Assembly: GCA_963746155.1 (NCBI GenBank)
Contig: CAVVAB010000012.1
Location: forward strand, 62,001 to 126,000
Source: AC-32 sp963746155
GTDB lineage: Bacteria; Actinomycetota; Thermoleophilia; Gaiellales; Gaiellaceae
Length of the DNA: 64,000 nucleotides
Direction of reading: 5' to 3'
This document shows, one piece after another, positions 8,132 to 16,487 of this stretch (its first letter is position 1; the number at the start of each line of letters is the position of its first letter). Under the pieces are notes generated by a model that was given only the letters and a program-made list of their open reading frames with translations, did no database searches and was not told the DNA's origin. Both the position numbers and the translations under genes were made by a program.

Positions 8132-8946
8132 ACGTCGAGGCCGCGTACGCGGAGGTCGAGCGGATCACGCGCCGCGAGGCGCGCAACTTCGCCTACGGGA
8201 TCATGGTGCTCCCGCGGCCGAAGCGGCGCGCGATCGCGGCGATCTACGCGTTCGCGCGGCTCGTGGACGACATCGCCGACGGCGAGCTCCCCGACCTGGA
8301 GAAGCGCACACGCCTCGAGGAGCTGCGCGCGGCGCTCGACTCGACGCCGGACGACGCGGTGTTCGTCGCGCTCGCAGACGCGCGCTCCCGCTACCCGGTT
8401 CCCGCGCAAGCGCTGCACGACCTCGTCGACGGGGGTCTCCAGGACACCGAGCAGCGGCGCTACGCCGACTTCGAGGCGCTGCACGGGTACTGCAGGCGCG
8501 TCGCGGGCGCGGTCGGCATCGCGTGCGTCGCCGTCTACGGCTCGGACGAGGTCGAGCGCGCGGAGACCCTCGGCGTCGCGCTCCAGCTGATCAACATCAT
8601 CCGCGACGTCCGCGAGGACTGGGAGCTCGGCCGCGTCTACCTCCCGCAGGACGAGCTCGCGGCATACGGCGTCTCCGAGGACGACATCGCGGCCGGGCGC
8701 GTCACGCCCGAGTGGCAGACGCTGCTCGGGTTCCAGGCCGCGCGGGCGCGCGCGTACCTCGAGGACGGGCTCACGCTGCTTCCGTCGCTCGACGGCCGCA
8801 GCGCCGCCTGCGTCGGCACGTTCGCGGGCCTCTACCGTGCGACACTTGACCGCATCGAAGCTCGTGGATTCGACGTGTTCGACGGCTCCCTGCGGCTCTC
8901 GCCGCTGACGAAGCTGCGCATCGTCGGGGCGGGGCTGCTGCGATGA
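8128..8946 (+). CDS. hpnD: Presqualene diphosphate synthase HpnD
   Basis: A second squalene/phytoene synthase paralogue, 272 residues. HpnD condenses two farnesyl diphosphates to presqualene diphosphate. The aspartate-rich motifs are canonical: FARLVDDIAD near residue 48 and LINIIRDVREDWELGRVYLPQDEL near residue 160. The GTG at 8128 overlaps the hpnC stop. The frame is intact. Side-by-side hpnC/hpnD/hpnE is the diagnostic arrangement of the bacterial squalene pathway that replaces a single squalene synthase. Confidence 0.92.
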   Translation: MNVEAAYAEVERITRREARNFAYGIMVLPRPKRRAIAAIYAFARLVDDIADGELPDLEKRTRLEELRAALDSTPDDAVFVALADARSRYPVPAQALHDLVDGGLQDTEQRRYADFEALHGYCRRVAGAVGIACVAVYGSDEVERAETLGVALQLINIIRDVREDWELGRVYLPQDELAAYGVSEDDIAAGRVTPEWQTLLGFQAARARAYLEDGLTLLPSLDGRSAACVGTFAGLYRATLDRIEARGFDVFDGSLRLSPLTKLRIVGAGLLR

Positions 8947-10173
8947 GAGGCTGCCGTGGTGGGAGGAGGGCTCGCCGGCCTGAGCGCGGCCCTCGAGCTC
9001 GTGGACGCGGGCCACGAGGTGACGCTGTACGAGGCGCGGCCGACGCTGGGCGGCGCGGTCCAGACCCTGCCGAGGCGCGAGGGCGACCCCGAGCCGCCGC
9101 CGGACAACGGGCAGCACATCGCGCTCGGCTGCTTCACGGAGTACCTGCGCTTCCTGGCGCGGATCGGCGAGAGCGGCTCGGTCCGGCGCCGGCCGCTCGA
9201 GCTGAGCGTGATCGACGAGCACGGGCGGGTGGCCGAGATCAAGCGCTCGGGCCTCGCCCTGCTGCGCTACCGGCACATCTCGCTCGGCGAGCGCGTGAGG
9301 GTCGTGAAGGCTCTCGTGCGCTGGAGCACGAGCACGCGAGCGGGGACGTTCGGGGACGAGCTTCGCGCGCGCGGGCAGTCGAACCGGGCGGTCGAGCGCT
9401 TCTGGGACGTCTTCATCAGGCCCGCGCTCAACCTGCGGGCCGAGGAGGCGAGCGCCGAGGCCGGGGTGTTCACCGTCAAGACCGCGCTCCTGGGCTCGAA
9501 GGCCGACTCCGACCTCGTCCTGCCGATCCGCCCGCTCGGGGAGATGCACGGCGAAGCCGCACGCCGGGCGCTGGAGGCCGCAGGCGCGACCGTCGAGACC
9601 GGCGCTCGTGTGGGCGACCTCGACAGCCTCGATGCCGATGCGATCGTCGTGGCCGTCCAGCCCGCCGAGTCCGCGCGGCTCCTCGGCGAGGCCGACCCCG
9701 GGCTGGAGGACTCTCCGATCGTGAGCGTCCACCTGCTCTTCGACCGGCTGCTGCTGCGCCAGCCGCTCGCCGCGCTCCTCGGCAGCCCCGCACACTGGCT
9801 GTTCGACCGCGGCCTGCTCACGGGGCACGAGCCGGAGCAGGGCCAGTACCTGACCGTCGTCTCCTCGGGCGCGCCGGAGCTGGAGTCGCTCCGGGGCCGT
9901 GAGCTGGTCGACCTGATCGCGGGCTCCGTGACCGAGCGCCTCGGCCCGGCCGAGCTCCTCTGGTCTCGCGTCAGCCGGGAGCCGGCGGCCACGATCGCGG
10001 TCCGACCGGGCACCGAGGCCCGGCGCCGGGGCCTGCACACGGGCCGCGCGAACGTCACGCGCGCGGGCGCGTGGACAGCCACAGGCTGGCCGCCGACGAT
10101 GGAGGGAGCGGTTCGAAGCGGTCGCGCGGCCGCCCGCGCGCTGGCAAGCTCACGGGAGGAGGTGGCCGCGTGA
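8943..10173 (+). CDS. hpnE: Hydroxysqualene dehydroxylase HpnE (FAD-dependent), frameshifted at start
   Basis: An FAD-dependent amine-oxidase/phytoene-desaturase-like enzyme of about 409 residues that reduces hydroxysqualene to squalene. The dinucleotide-binding VVGGGLAGLSAALELVDAGHEV stands at the very N-terminus, followed by YEARPTLGGAVQT. The end of the protein carries the FAD-binding TATGWPPTMEGAVRSGRAAA. The natural start is almost certainly the ATG at 8943 overlapping the hpnD stop (ATGA), but one extra G within the first four codons separates it from the domain frame. The stop overlaps the shc start as GTGA. Confidence 0.88.
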
Positions 10174-11961
10174 CGCTCGCAACAGAGGGGATCGAGACCC
10201 GGATCGACTCGGCGATCGACGCCGCGACCGACCGGCTGCTCGCGCTGCAGCACCCCGACGGCTGGTGGGTCGGCGAGCTCGAGTCGAACGCGACGATGAT
10301 CGCGCAGCACCTCTTCTGGCACCACGTCCTCGGCCTGCGCACGCCCGAGCTCGACCGCAAGATCGCGAACGAGCTGCTGGCGCGGCAGCGCGACGACGGC
10401 ACGTGGTCGATCTGGTTCGAGGGCCCGCCCGACCTGTCGACCTCGGTCGAGGCGTACGCGGCCCTCGAAGCTCGCGGGCGTCGACCCGGGGCCGAAGGCG
10501 CGCGACTTCATCCGTTCCCGGGGCGGAATCCCGCGGACGCGGATCTTCACGAAGTGCTTCCTCGCGCTCCTCGGCCAGTGGCCGTGGCAGCGGATCACGC
10601 CGATCCCGGTCGAGCTCGTGCTGCTCCCACCCGGAGCGCCGTTCTCGATCTACAACTTCGCCTGCTGGGCGCGCGGGACCTACGTCCCGCTCGCCGCCTG
10701 CCGTGCGCTGCGGCCCGTCCGCGGCTCGGACGTCGACCTGCGCGAGATCGGCGCGCGCCCGGGGCAGAGCAAGGCGGCGCCTCCGCTCTCGCGGACGAAG
10801 CGGATCGCGCTCAGGGAGGCCGAGCGCTGGGTGCGCGCGCACCAGGAGGCCGACGGCTCCTGGGGCGGGATCCAGCCTCCGTGGGTCTGGTCGATCCTCA
10901 TGCTGGCCGCGCTCGGGCACGGCTTCGAGGACGAGACGCTCAGGCGCGCGGTCGAGGGTTGGGAGGGTTTCACGATCGACGAGGGCGACCGGCTCCGCCC
11001 CGAGGCCTGCCAGTCGCCCGTCTGGGACACGGGACTGGCAACGCTGGCGCTGCGCGACTCGGGCCTCGGGCCCGAGCACCCTGCCCTCGTCCGTGCGGCG
11101 GACTGGCTGATCGGCGAGGAGGTCACGGTCCCGGGCGACTGGTCCGTGCGCAAGCCCGACCTCGCCCCGGGCGGCTGGGCGTTCGAGTTCCAGAACGACC
11201 TCTACCCCGACGTGGACGACAGCGCCGTCGTCGCGCTTGCGCTGCGCCGCTGCCACCGCGGCCACGAGGCGGTCGAGCGCGCGCTCGCCTGGACGGCCGG
11301 AATGCAGTCGCGCAGCGGCGGCTGGGGCGCCTTCGACGTCGACAACGAGGCGTTCTGGCTCTACAAGCTGCCGTTCTGCGACTTCGGCAAGGTCACGGAC
11401 GAGCCGAGCGCCGACGTGACAGCGCATGCGCTCGAGGCGCTCGCCGCGGAGGACGGCTACGACGACGTCGTCGGCAAGGGCCTCGACTGGCTCCTCGCCG
11501 AGCAGGAGCCCGACGGCTCGTGGTTCGGCCGCTGGGGCGTGAACCACATCTACGGGACCGCAGCCGCGCTCCCCGCGCTCGAGGCCTGCGGCGTCGACCC
11601 CGCCCGTCCGGAGATGCGGCGAGCGGTCGCGTGGCTCGACTCCGTGCAGAACGAGGACGGCGGCTTCGGCGAGGACATCGGGTCGTACGCCGACCCGGCC
11701 CTTCGCGGCCGAGGCGCCAGCACGCCTTCCCAGACCGCATGGGCGCTGCTGGCCTACGTCGCCGCAGGCGACGCCGAACGCAGCGCCGCCGGGCGCGCCG
11801 CCGAGTGGCTCTGCGCCGCGCAGGACGACGACGGCGACTGGGAGGAGAACCACTACACCGGTACCGGCTTTCCGCTTGACTTCATGATTCGCTACCACCT
11901 CTACCGGCTCCACTTTCCGCTGCTCGCACTCGGTCGTCTACGAGAAAGGCTTTCCCGATGA
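10170..11961 (+). CDS. shc: Squalene-hopene cyclase, frameshifted
   Basis: A membrane-associated cyclase that converts squalene to hopene/hopanol, about 596 residues after correction. Seen: the N-terminal LLALQHPDGWWVGELE, several QW repeats (for example GGWGAFDVDNEAFW and DGSWFGRWGVNHIYG), and the catalytic aspartate motif in FQNDLYPDVDDSAV (DxDD). One extra C at about 10466 (CTGAAG read as CTCGAAG) moves the frame; the following segment KARDFIRSRGGIPRTRIF is only readable after removing it. The GTG start overlaps hpnE and the stop overlaps hpnH, so expression is coupled along the pathway. Confidence 0.92.
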
Positions 11962-12962
11962 AATTCCCGCTCGGCTCGACGGTTCAGATCGCGAAGTACG
12001 TCGCCAAGCAGCAGCGCAAGGGCGAGCGGTACCCGTTGGTGCTCATGCTCGAGCCGACGCTCGCCTGCAACATCGCCTGCATCGGCTGCGGGAAGATTCG
12101 CGAGTACGAGTCGAACAAGGCGCGGCTGTCGGTCGAGGAATGCATCGACGCGGGCGTCCAGTGCCCGGCGCCGGTCGTCTCGATCTGCGGTGGCGAGCCG
12201 CTCGTCTTCAAGGGGATCGAGGACGTCGTCGCCGGCTTCCTCGAGCTGAACAAGAACATCGAGCTCTGCACGAACGCGCTCCGGCTCGAGCAGTTCCTCG
12301 ACGTCTTCGAGCCGAACAAGCGCCTCACGTTCGTCGTGCACCTCGACGGGATGCGCGAGATCCACGACTACATCTGCGACTACCCGGGCCTCTGGGACGT
12401 CGCGGTCGGCGCGATCGTCCAGGCCCGCGCGCGCGGCTTCCGCGTCACGACCAACACGACCGTCTTCAAGGAGACGGAGGTCGAGGACGTGATCCAGATG
12501 ATGGACTACCTCACGAACGAGGTCGGCATCGACGGGATGCTCGTGGCGCCGGGCTACCAGTACTCGCAGATCGACCAGAACCTGACGATGACCCGGGAGG
12601 AGCACGAGGAGAAGTTCCGGGTGATCCGCGCGTCCGCGCGCAAGAACGGCTACCGCTGGCTCGCGACCCCGATCTACCAGGACTTCCTCTCCGGCGACCG
12701 CAAGCTGCCGTGCGCGCCGTGGGGCTCGATCACGCGCAACCCGTACGGGTGGAAGGGGCCGTGCTACCTGCTGACGGACGGGATCTTCCCGACCTACGAC
12801 GCGCTGCTCGATGGGATCGAGTGGGAGGACTACGGGCCGGGCAACGACCCGCGTTGCGAGCACTGCGGGATCCACTCCGGGTTCGAGCCCTCGGCCGCGT
12901 TCGAGGCCGCCGGCAGCGTGAGGGAGGGTGTCCGCAGCGCCGCATGGACGCTGACCGGGTGA
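11958..12962 (+). CDS. hpnH: Adenosyl-hopene transferase HpnH (radical SAM)
   Basis: A 334-residue radical SAM enzyme that adds a 5'-deoxyadenosyl group to hopene, the first step toward extended (C35) hopanoids. The cluster motif CxxxCxxC is plain in LACNIACIGCGKIREYES near residue 38, followed by SICGGEPLVFKGIEDV. The C-terminus holds further cysteines (CEHCGIHSGFEPSA), as is usual for HpnH. Intact frame. The ATG at 11958 overlaps the shc stop; the TGA overlaps the likely start of hpnG. Confidence 0.94.
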   Translation: MKFPLGSTVQIAKYVAKQQRKGERYPLVLMLEPTLACNIACIGCGKIREYESNKARLSVEECIDAGVQCPAPVVSICGGEPLVFKGIEDVVAGFLELNKNIELCTNALRLEQFLDVFEPNKRLTFVVHLDGMREIHDYICDYPGLWDVAVGAIVQARARGFRVTTNTTVFKETEVEDVIQMMDYLTNEVGIDGMLVAPGYQYSQIDQNLTMTREEHEEKFRVIRASARKNGYRWLATPIYQDFLSGDRKLPCAPWGSITRNPYGWKGPCYLLTDGIFPTYDALLDGIEWEDYGPGNDPRCEHCGIHSGFEPSAAFEAAGSVREGVRSAAWTLTG

Positions 12963-13528
12963 CGCTCGCCTGCGCGACGACGGCCGAGCTACGCGCGGCC
13001 CGCCGGGCCGGCAAGCGGAGCGCGCTCGTCGGGCTGGGCGCCGCGAACGGCATCCCCGAGGGCGCGCTCGTGTCATTCGGTCTCGCGGGTGCGTTGCGAG
13101 ACGGCCTGCCCGCCGGGACCGTGCTCGACGCGACGCGGATCGTGGACGGCGAGGGCTCCGTGCTCTGGGAGGGCGAGCCGCTCGGGGTCGGAGGCGCGCG
13201 CCCGGCGACGATCCTGGCCGCGAGCGCGGTCGTGGACGGCGCGGACGAGCGGCGCCGACTGCACGAGCGCACCGGCGCGGACGCGGTCGACCTCGAGAGC
13301 GGCGAGCTCGCGCGCACCGGGCGCCTGCACGGCGTCCTGCGCGCGGTCAGCGACACACCCGACCGGCCGCTGAACGGGATCGTGGGCGCAGTCGGCCGCG
13401 ACGGCGGCTACGACTGGAGCGGGCTCGTGCGCGCGTTCGCGAAGGAGCCGCGCGGGTTCGCGCGCGCGGCGGGAGACGCGAGGCGCGCGCTGCGAAAGCT
13501 GACGGCCGCGGCGAAGGAATGGGCGTGA
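12959..13528 (+). CDS. hpnG: Hopanoid-associated nucleoside phosphorylase-like protein HpnG
   Basis: A 189-residue protein with the nucleoside phosphorylase fold (SFGLAGALRDGLPAGTV, then DLESGELARTGRLHGVLRAVSDTPD). In the extended hopanoid pathway HpnG removes adenine from adenosylhopane to give ribosylhopane. It directly follows hpnH. I prefer the GTG at 12959, which overlaps the hpnH stop as GTGA; an in-frame ATG at 12944 would overlap more. The family assignment is supported by both the fold signatures and the position; the exact substrate is inferred from the operon. Confidence 0.82.
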   Translation: MTLACATTAELRAARRAGKRSALVGLGAANGIPEGALVSFGLAGALRDGLPAGTVLDATRIVDGEGSVLWEGEPLGVGGARPATILAASAVVDGADERRRLHERTGADAVDLESGELARTGRLHGVLRAVSDTPDRPLNGIVGAVGRDGGYDWSGLVRAFAKEPRGFARAAGDARRALRKLTAAAKEWA

Positions 13529-14454
13529 AGCGCGTCCTGCTCGCCGCCCCGCGGTCGTTCTGCGCCGGAGTCGACCGTGCGATCGAGATCGTGGAGCGCC
13601 TGCTCGAGCAGCACGGCCCGCCGGTCTACGTGCGCCACCAGATCGTCCACAACGACCACGTCGTGAAGCGCCTCGAGGGCCTCGGCGCCGTCTTCGTCGA
13701 CTCGGAGGACGACGTCCCGGCCGGCGCGATCTGCGTGCTCTCTGCCCATGGCGTCGCGCCGTCGGTGCGCGAGAACTGCGAGCAGCGCGGGCTCGTCGTG
13801 GTCGACGCCGTCTGCCCGCTCGTCTCGAAGGTCCACGCCGAGGCGCGGCGCTATGCCGACAGCGGCCATCTGGTCGCGCTCGTCGGGCACGTCGACCACG
13901 TCGAGGTGATCGGGACCCGCGGCGAGCGGCCTGACGAGACGGTGGTGATCGAGTCGCCCGAGGACGCCGCGCGCCTGGAGACAAACGGCAAGCCGGTCGC
14001 CGTCATCACACAGACGACGCTCTCTCTGGACGACGTCGCCGAGACGGTCGACGCGCTGGCAGCGCGCTTCGGCGATCTCCGCCGGCCGGCCGCCGACGAC
14101 ATCTGCTACGCGACGCAGAACCGGCAGGACGCGGTCAAGGCGATGGCCGGTCACGGCGCTTCGCTCGTGCTCGTGATCGGCTCCGAGACGAGCTCGAACG
14201 CGCAGCGGCTGGTCGAGGTAGCGCAGCGCTTCGGCGCGAAGGCGCAGCTGATCGACGGGGAGAGCGGACTCGAGCCCGACCTGGTGGACGGGCACGAGAC
14301 CGTCGGGGTGACGGCCGGCGCCTCGACTCCCGAGGAGCTGGTCGCGCGCGTCCTGCGCAGCCTTGCGTCTCTCGGTTACGAGGATCTCGAGGAGATCGAG
14401 GTCGCGCGCGAGGACGTCCACTTCCGCCTGCCGCGCGAGGTGGCCGCGACATGA
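13519..14454 (+). CDS. ispH: 4-hydroxy-3-methylbut-2-enyl diphosphate reductase IspH
   Basis: The last enzyme of the MEP pathway, an iron-sulfur protein making IPP and DMAPP. About 311 residues. Conserved landmarks are visible: the N-terminal LLAAPRSFCAGVDRAIEIVE with the first cluster cysteine, VYVRHQIVHNDHVV, the AHGVAP loop, VVDAVCPLVSKVH with the second cysteine, and DDICYATQNRQDAV with the third. It overlaps the end of hpnG by ten bases and its stop overlaps yjbQ. Its place in the hopanoid operon links precursor supply to hopanoid output. Confidence 0.95.
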   Translation: MGVKRVLLAAPRSFCAGVDRAIEIVERLLEQHGPPVYVRHQIVHNDHVVKRLEGLGAVFVDSEDDVPAGAICVLSAHGVAPSVRENCEQRGLVVVDAVCPLVSKVHAEARRYADSGHLVALVGHVDHVEVIGTRGERPDETVVIESPEDAARLETNGKPVAVITQTTLSLDDVAETVDALAARFGDLRRPAADDICYATQNRQDAVKAMAGHGASLVLVIGSETSSNAQRLVEVAQRFGAKAQLIDGESGLEPDLVDGHETVGVTAGASTPEELVARVLRSLASLGYEDLEEIEVAREDVHFRLPREVAAT

Positions 14455-14837
14455 CCAGCGTCGAGGTCCCGTATTCGATCGCTTCCGCGCTCCCGTCGCT
14501 GACGGTGCTCGACATCACGAACGAGGTCAAGCGCGAGCTGCGGGCCTCGGGCCACGAGCACGGCATCGCGTACCTGACTCCGCTCGACGACGTCGCGCTC
14601 GTGCGGGTCCAGGAGCGCGAGAGCGGTTTCTTCACCGACCTCGAGGAGCTCCTCACGCGCCTTGTGCCCCAGGACGAGCGCGAGCGCGAGCGGCTGCTGT
14701 GCCTGCTGCTCGGCCCGCGCACCGAGCAGGTCCCCTTCGCCGACGGCGAGCTGTGTCTCGGGCAGTGGCAACGCATCCTCCTGCTCGGCTTCGAGCGCCC
14801 TTCCCAGCCACGCTGGGACCTGACGCTTTTGGGCTGA
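14451..14837 (+). CDS. YjbQ-family protein (secondary thiamine-phosphate synthase fold)
   Basis: A 128-residue YjbQ/UPF0047 protein. The signature near the C-terminus (GELCLGQWQRILLLGFERP) is diagnostic; family members show weak thiamine-phosphate synthase activity, but the physiological role is unclear. The ATG overlaps the ispH stop (ATGA), so it is translated with the isoprenoid genes. Intact frame. The usual His of the central block is not obvious (DDVALVRVQERESGFFTD replaces the common HTSA-type loop), so catalytic competence is uncertain. Confidence 0.78.
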   Translation: MTSVEVPYSIASALPSLTVLDITNEVKRELRASGHEHGIAYLTPLDDVALVRVQERESGFFTDLEELLTRLVPQDERERERLLCLLLGPRTEQVPFADGELCLGQWQRILLLGFERPSQPRWDLTLLG

Positions 14838-14898
14838 ACCAAGCCGGTCTGACGGTTGCCGTTTGGACTGGGAGGGTCGGGTTCGGCACACTGAGCGT

Positions 14899-15561
14899 GT
14901 GCACCGGGCTCGAAGGCACCAGCGCATCTCTTCGGCTCTCGCGTTTGCGCTGCTCGCGCTGATCGCGGAGCTCGCCGGCCGCAGCCTCACGCACCGGCTC
15001 GACGTGGGCCGCCACGTTGCGACGCCGAGCTACTCGGGAGCCGACTACTACCCGTTTCTACTTGCCGGCGTGAAGCTCGGGGTCGCGCTCCTGCTCGCGT
15101 GCCTCGCATGGCGCTTCGTCCGGGCCCGCACCGCCGCGCGGGGCGGCCGGCGGCTGCTCGCCGCGCACGGCCAACGGCCGCGGCCGGTGCCGCGGGTTCG
15201 CGTCGAGCTCTCGCCGCGCCTCTGGCTCTCGGCCTTCGTCGTCACGTCCGGCCTGTACCTCATGCAGCAAGACGCGGAACGTGCCGCGGTCGGCCGGTGG
15301 CCGCTCTTCGCTCCCTGGCTGCACTCGTCCGCGCTCCCGGTGTTCGCGGTGCTCGCCGTCCTCGTCGCCGTGGCGTGGGGCGCAGTCTCACGCTGGCTGA
15401 GGGACTACGAGCGCTACGCGCAGGAGACTTGCGCCCGCGCCAACAGGCTCTCCGCCGCGCCGATTCAGGCGAGCGTTCACGGCACCGAGCGCGTGGCTCT
15501 CACGCCGCGCAGGCTCTTCGGCCTCGCGTTCGAGAGCCGGCCTCCTCCGCTTCCCGCCTAG
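14899..15561 (+). CDS. Putative membrane protein, function unknown
   Basis: About 220 residues with three or four hydrophobic helices (ISSALAFALLALIAELAG; PFLLAGVKLGVALLLACLAW; LWLSAFVVTSGLYLM; ALPVFAVLAVLVAVAWGAV) and basic loops. I do not recognise the family. The start is uncertain: the GTG at 14899 is used because an Arg/His-rich cytoplasmic N-terminus then precedes the first helix; a TTG at 14863 is also in frame. No ribosome site is obvious for either. It heads a group of small membrane genes leading to the CopC-CopD fusion. Confidence 0.55.
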   Translation: MHRARRHQRISSALAFALLALIAELAGRSLTHRLDVGRHVATPSYSGADYYPFLLAGVKLGVALLLACLAWRFVRARTAARGGRRLLAAHGQRPRPVPRVRVELSPRLWLSAFVVTSGLYLMQQDAERAAVGRWPLFAPWLHSSALPVFAVLAVLVAVAWGAVSRWLRDYERYAQETCARANRLSAAPIQASVHGTERVALTPRRLFGLAFESRPPPLPA

Positions 15562-15630
15562 CCCGCGGTCCCTTCTCACACGCCCGCGGGCTCGGTGTCG
15601 GCGTTCGCTTGCATCCGATGGGGAGGTGGG

Positions 15631-15903
15631 ATGAGCACACAAGTTGTAAGCCAGGAAGCTGTCCGCAGGCGCTCGGCGCGCGCCTGGGCGATCACGGCCC
15701 TCGGCCCGGCGATCATGTCCGCCGCGGTCATCTGGGCCTTCGTCCAGCCGTGGCGCGTCACGCTCCTGCACCCGCACGGCCAGGGGTTCTGGTGGCTCTT
15801 CGTCGAGCCGCCGCTCCTGGTCGTGCTCGCCGGGGTCGTCTTCGCGGTCTTCATCGCGCCCGGCGTCATCGAGGATCTCGAAGCGTACGAGGACGACCGC
15901 TGA
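15631..15903 (+). CDS. Small membrane protein with two helices
   Basis: A 90-residue protein starting at ATG 15631, directly after a strong GGGAGGTGGG ribosome site. It has a basic N-terminus and two hydrophobic segments (WAITALGPAIMSAAVIWAFV and WWLFVEPPLLVVLAGVVFAVFIA), then an acidic tail (IEDLEAYEDD). Family not recognised. Its stop overlaps the start of the next gene (TGATG), and the next gene overlaps copC-copD, so the three form one translational unit. Confidence 0.6.
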   Translation: MSTQVVSQEAVRRRSARAWAITALGPAIMSAAVIWAFVQPWRVTLLHPHGQGFWWLFVEPPLLVVLAGVVFAVFIAPGVIEDLEAYEDDR

Positions 15904-16487
15904 TGCAACCGCCGGCAGAGCTCGTCCACTGGATGTTCGCGACGGGATTCGTCGTGCTCGGGCTCTGCCTGCTTGCAGAGGGGATCGTCGGGCCGGAGGT
16001 CTGGCGCGTCCGTGCGTGGCGCGCCTACCTCTGGCCGAGCCTCGTCTTCGCGATGGGCGTGCTGATGTGGCCCGTGATGGTCTTCTTCACCAACTCGACG
16101 ATCCACATGGTCGCGCACAGCTCGTGGGCGCAGGTGCTGATGCTGGCCGGCGCCGCCGAGCTCGGGCTCGTCCGCGGCAAGCTGCAAAGCCCCTACTGGC
16201 GGCTGACGATGCCGTTCGCGCTGCTCGTCTCGGGGACGGCGTTCCTGATCCACGAGCAGAACAGCTGGTTCTTCGCCCGCTCGGCCTTCCTGCACCACCT
16301 GATCGGTTGGACGCTGATCGTCTCCGCGATCTTCCCGCTCGCCTCGTTCGTCCGCCCGCGTTCGCCGATCTGGCGCTCTGGCTTCGCGCTCGCGGTGATC
16401 ATGCTCGCCGTCCTGCTCTACTGCGACCGCGACGTCGCGCCGATCTTCGGCCATCTCTCACCGCTCGCGGGAGAGCCCCACCGGTGA
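15903..16487 (+). CDS. Multi-span membrane protein preceding CopC-CopD
   Basis: A 194-residue protein with five or six predicted helices (MFATGFVVLGLCLLAEGIVG, YLWPSLVFAMGVLMWPVMVFF, MPFALLVSGTAFLIH, HLIGWTLIVSAIFPLASFV, FALAVIMLAVLLYC). It has several His residues near membrane faces (HMVAHSSWAQ, IHEQNSW, FLHHLIGW), which could bind metal, but I cannot name the family. The ATG overlaps the preceding stop and the TGA overlaps the GTG of the CopC-CopD gene. Context suggests a partner in copper or cytochrome-related membrane metabolism. Confidence 0.6.
   Translation: MQPPAELVHWMFATGFVVLGLCLLAEGIVGPEVWRVRAWRAYLWPSLVFAMGVLMWPVMVFFTNSTIHMVAHSSWAQVLMLAGAAELGLVRGKLQSPYWRLTMPFALLVSGTAFLIHEQNSWFFARSAFLHHLIGWTLIVSAIFPLASFVRPRSPIWRSGFALAVIMLAVLLYCDRDVAPIFGHLSPLAGEPHR

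Noticed and set aside
7846..10038. A 730-codon open frame on the minus strand across hpnC-hpnE
   Set aside because: It is antisense to well-recognised genes, has low-complexity Arg/Ala/Asp-rich translation and no family features; a product of high GC.
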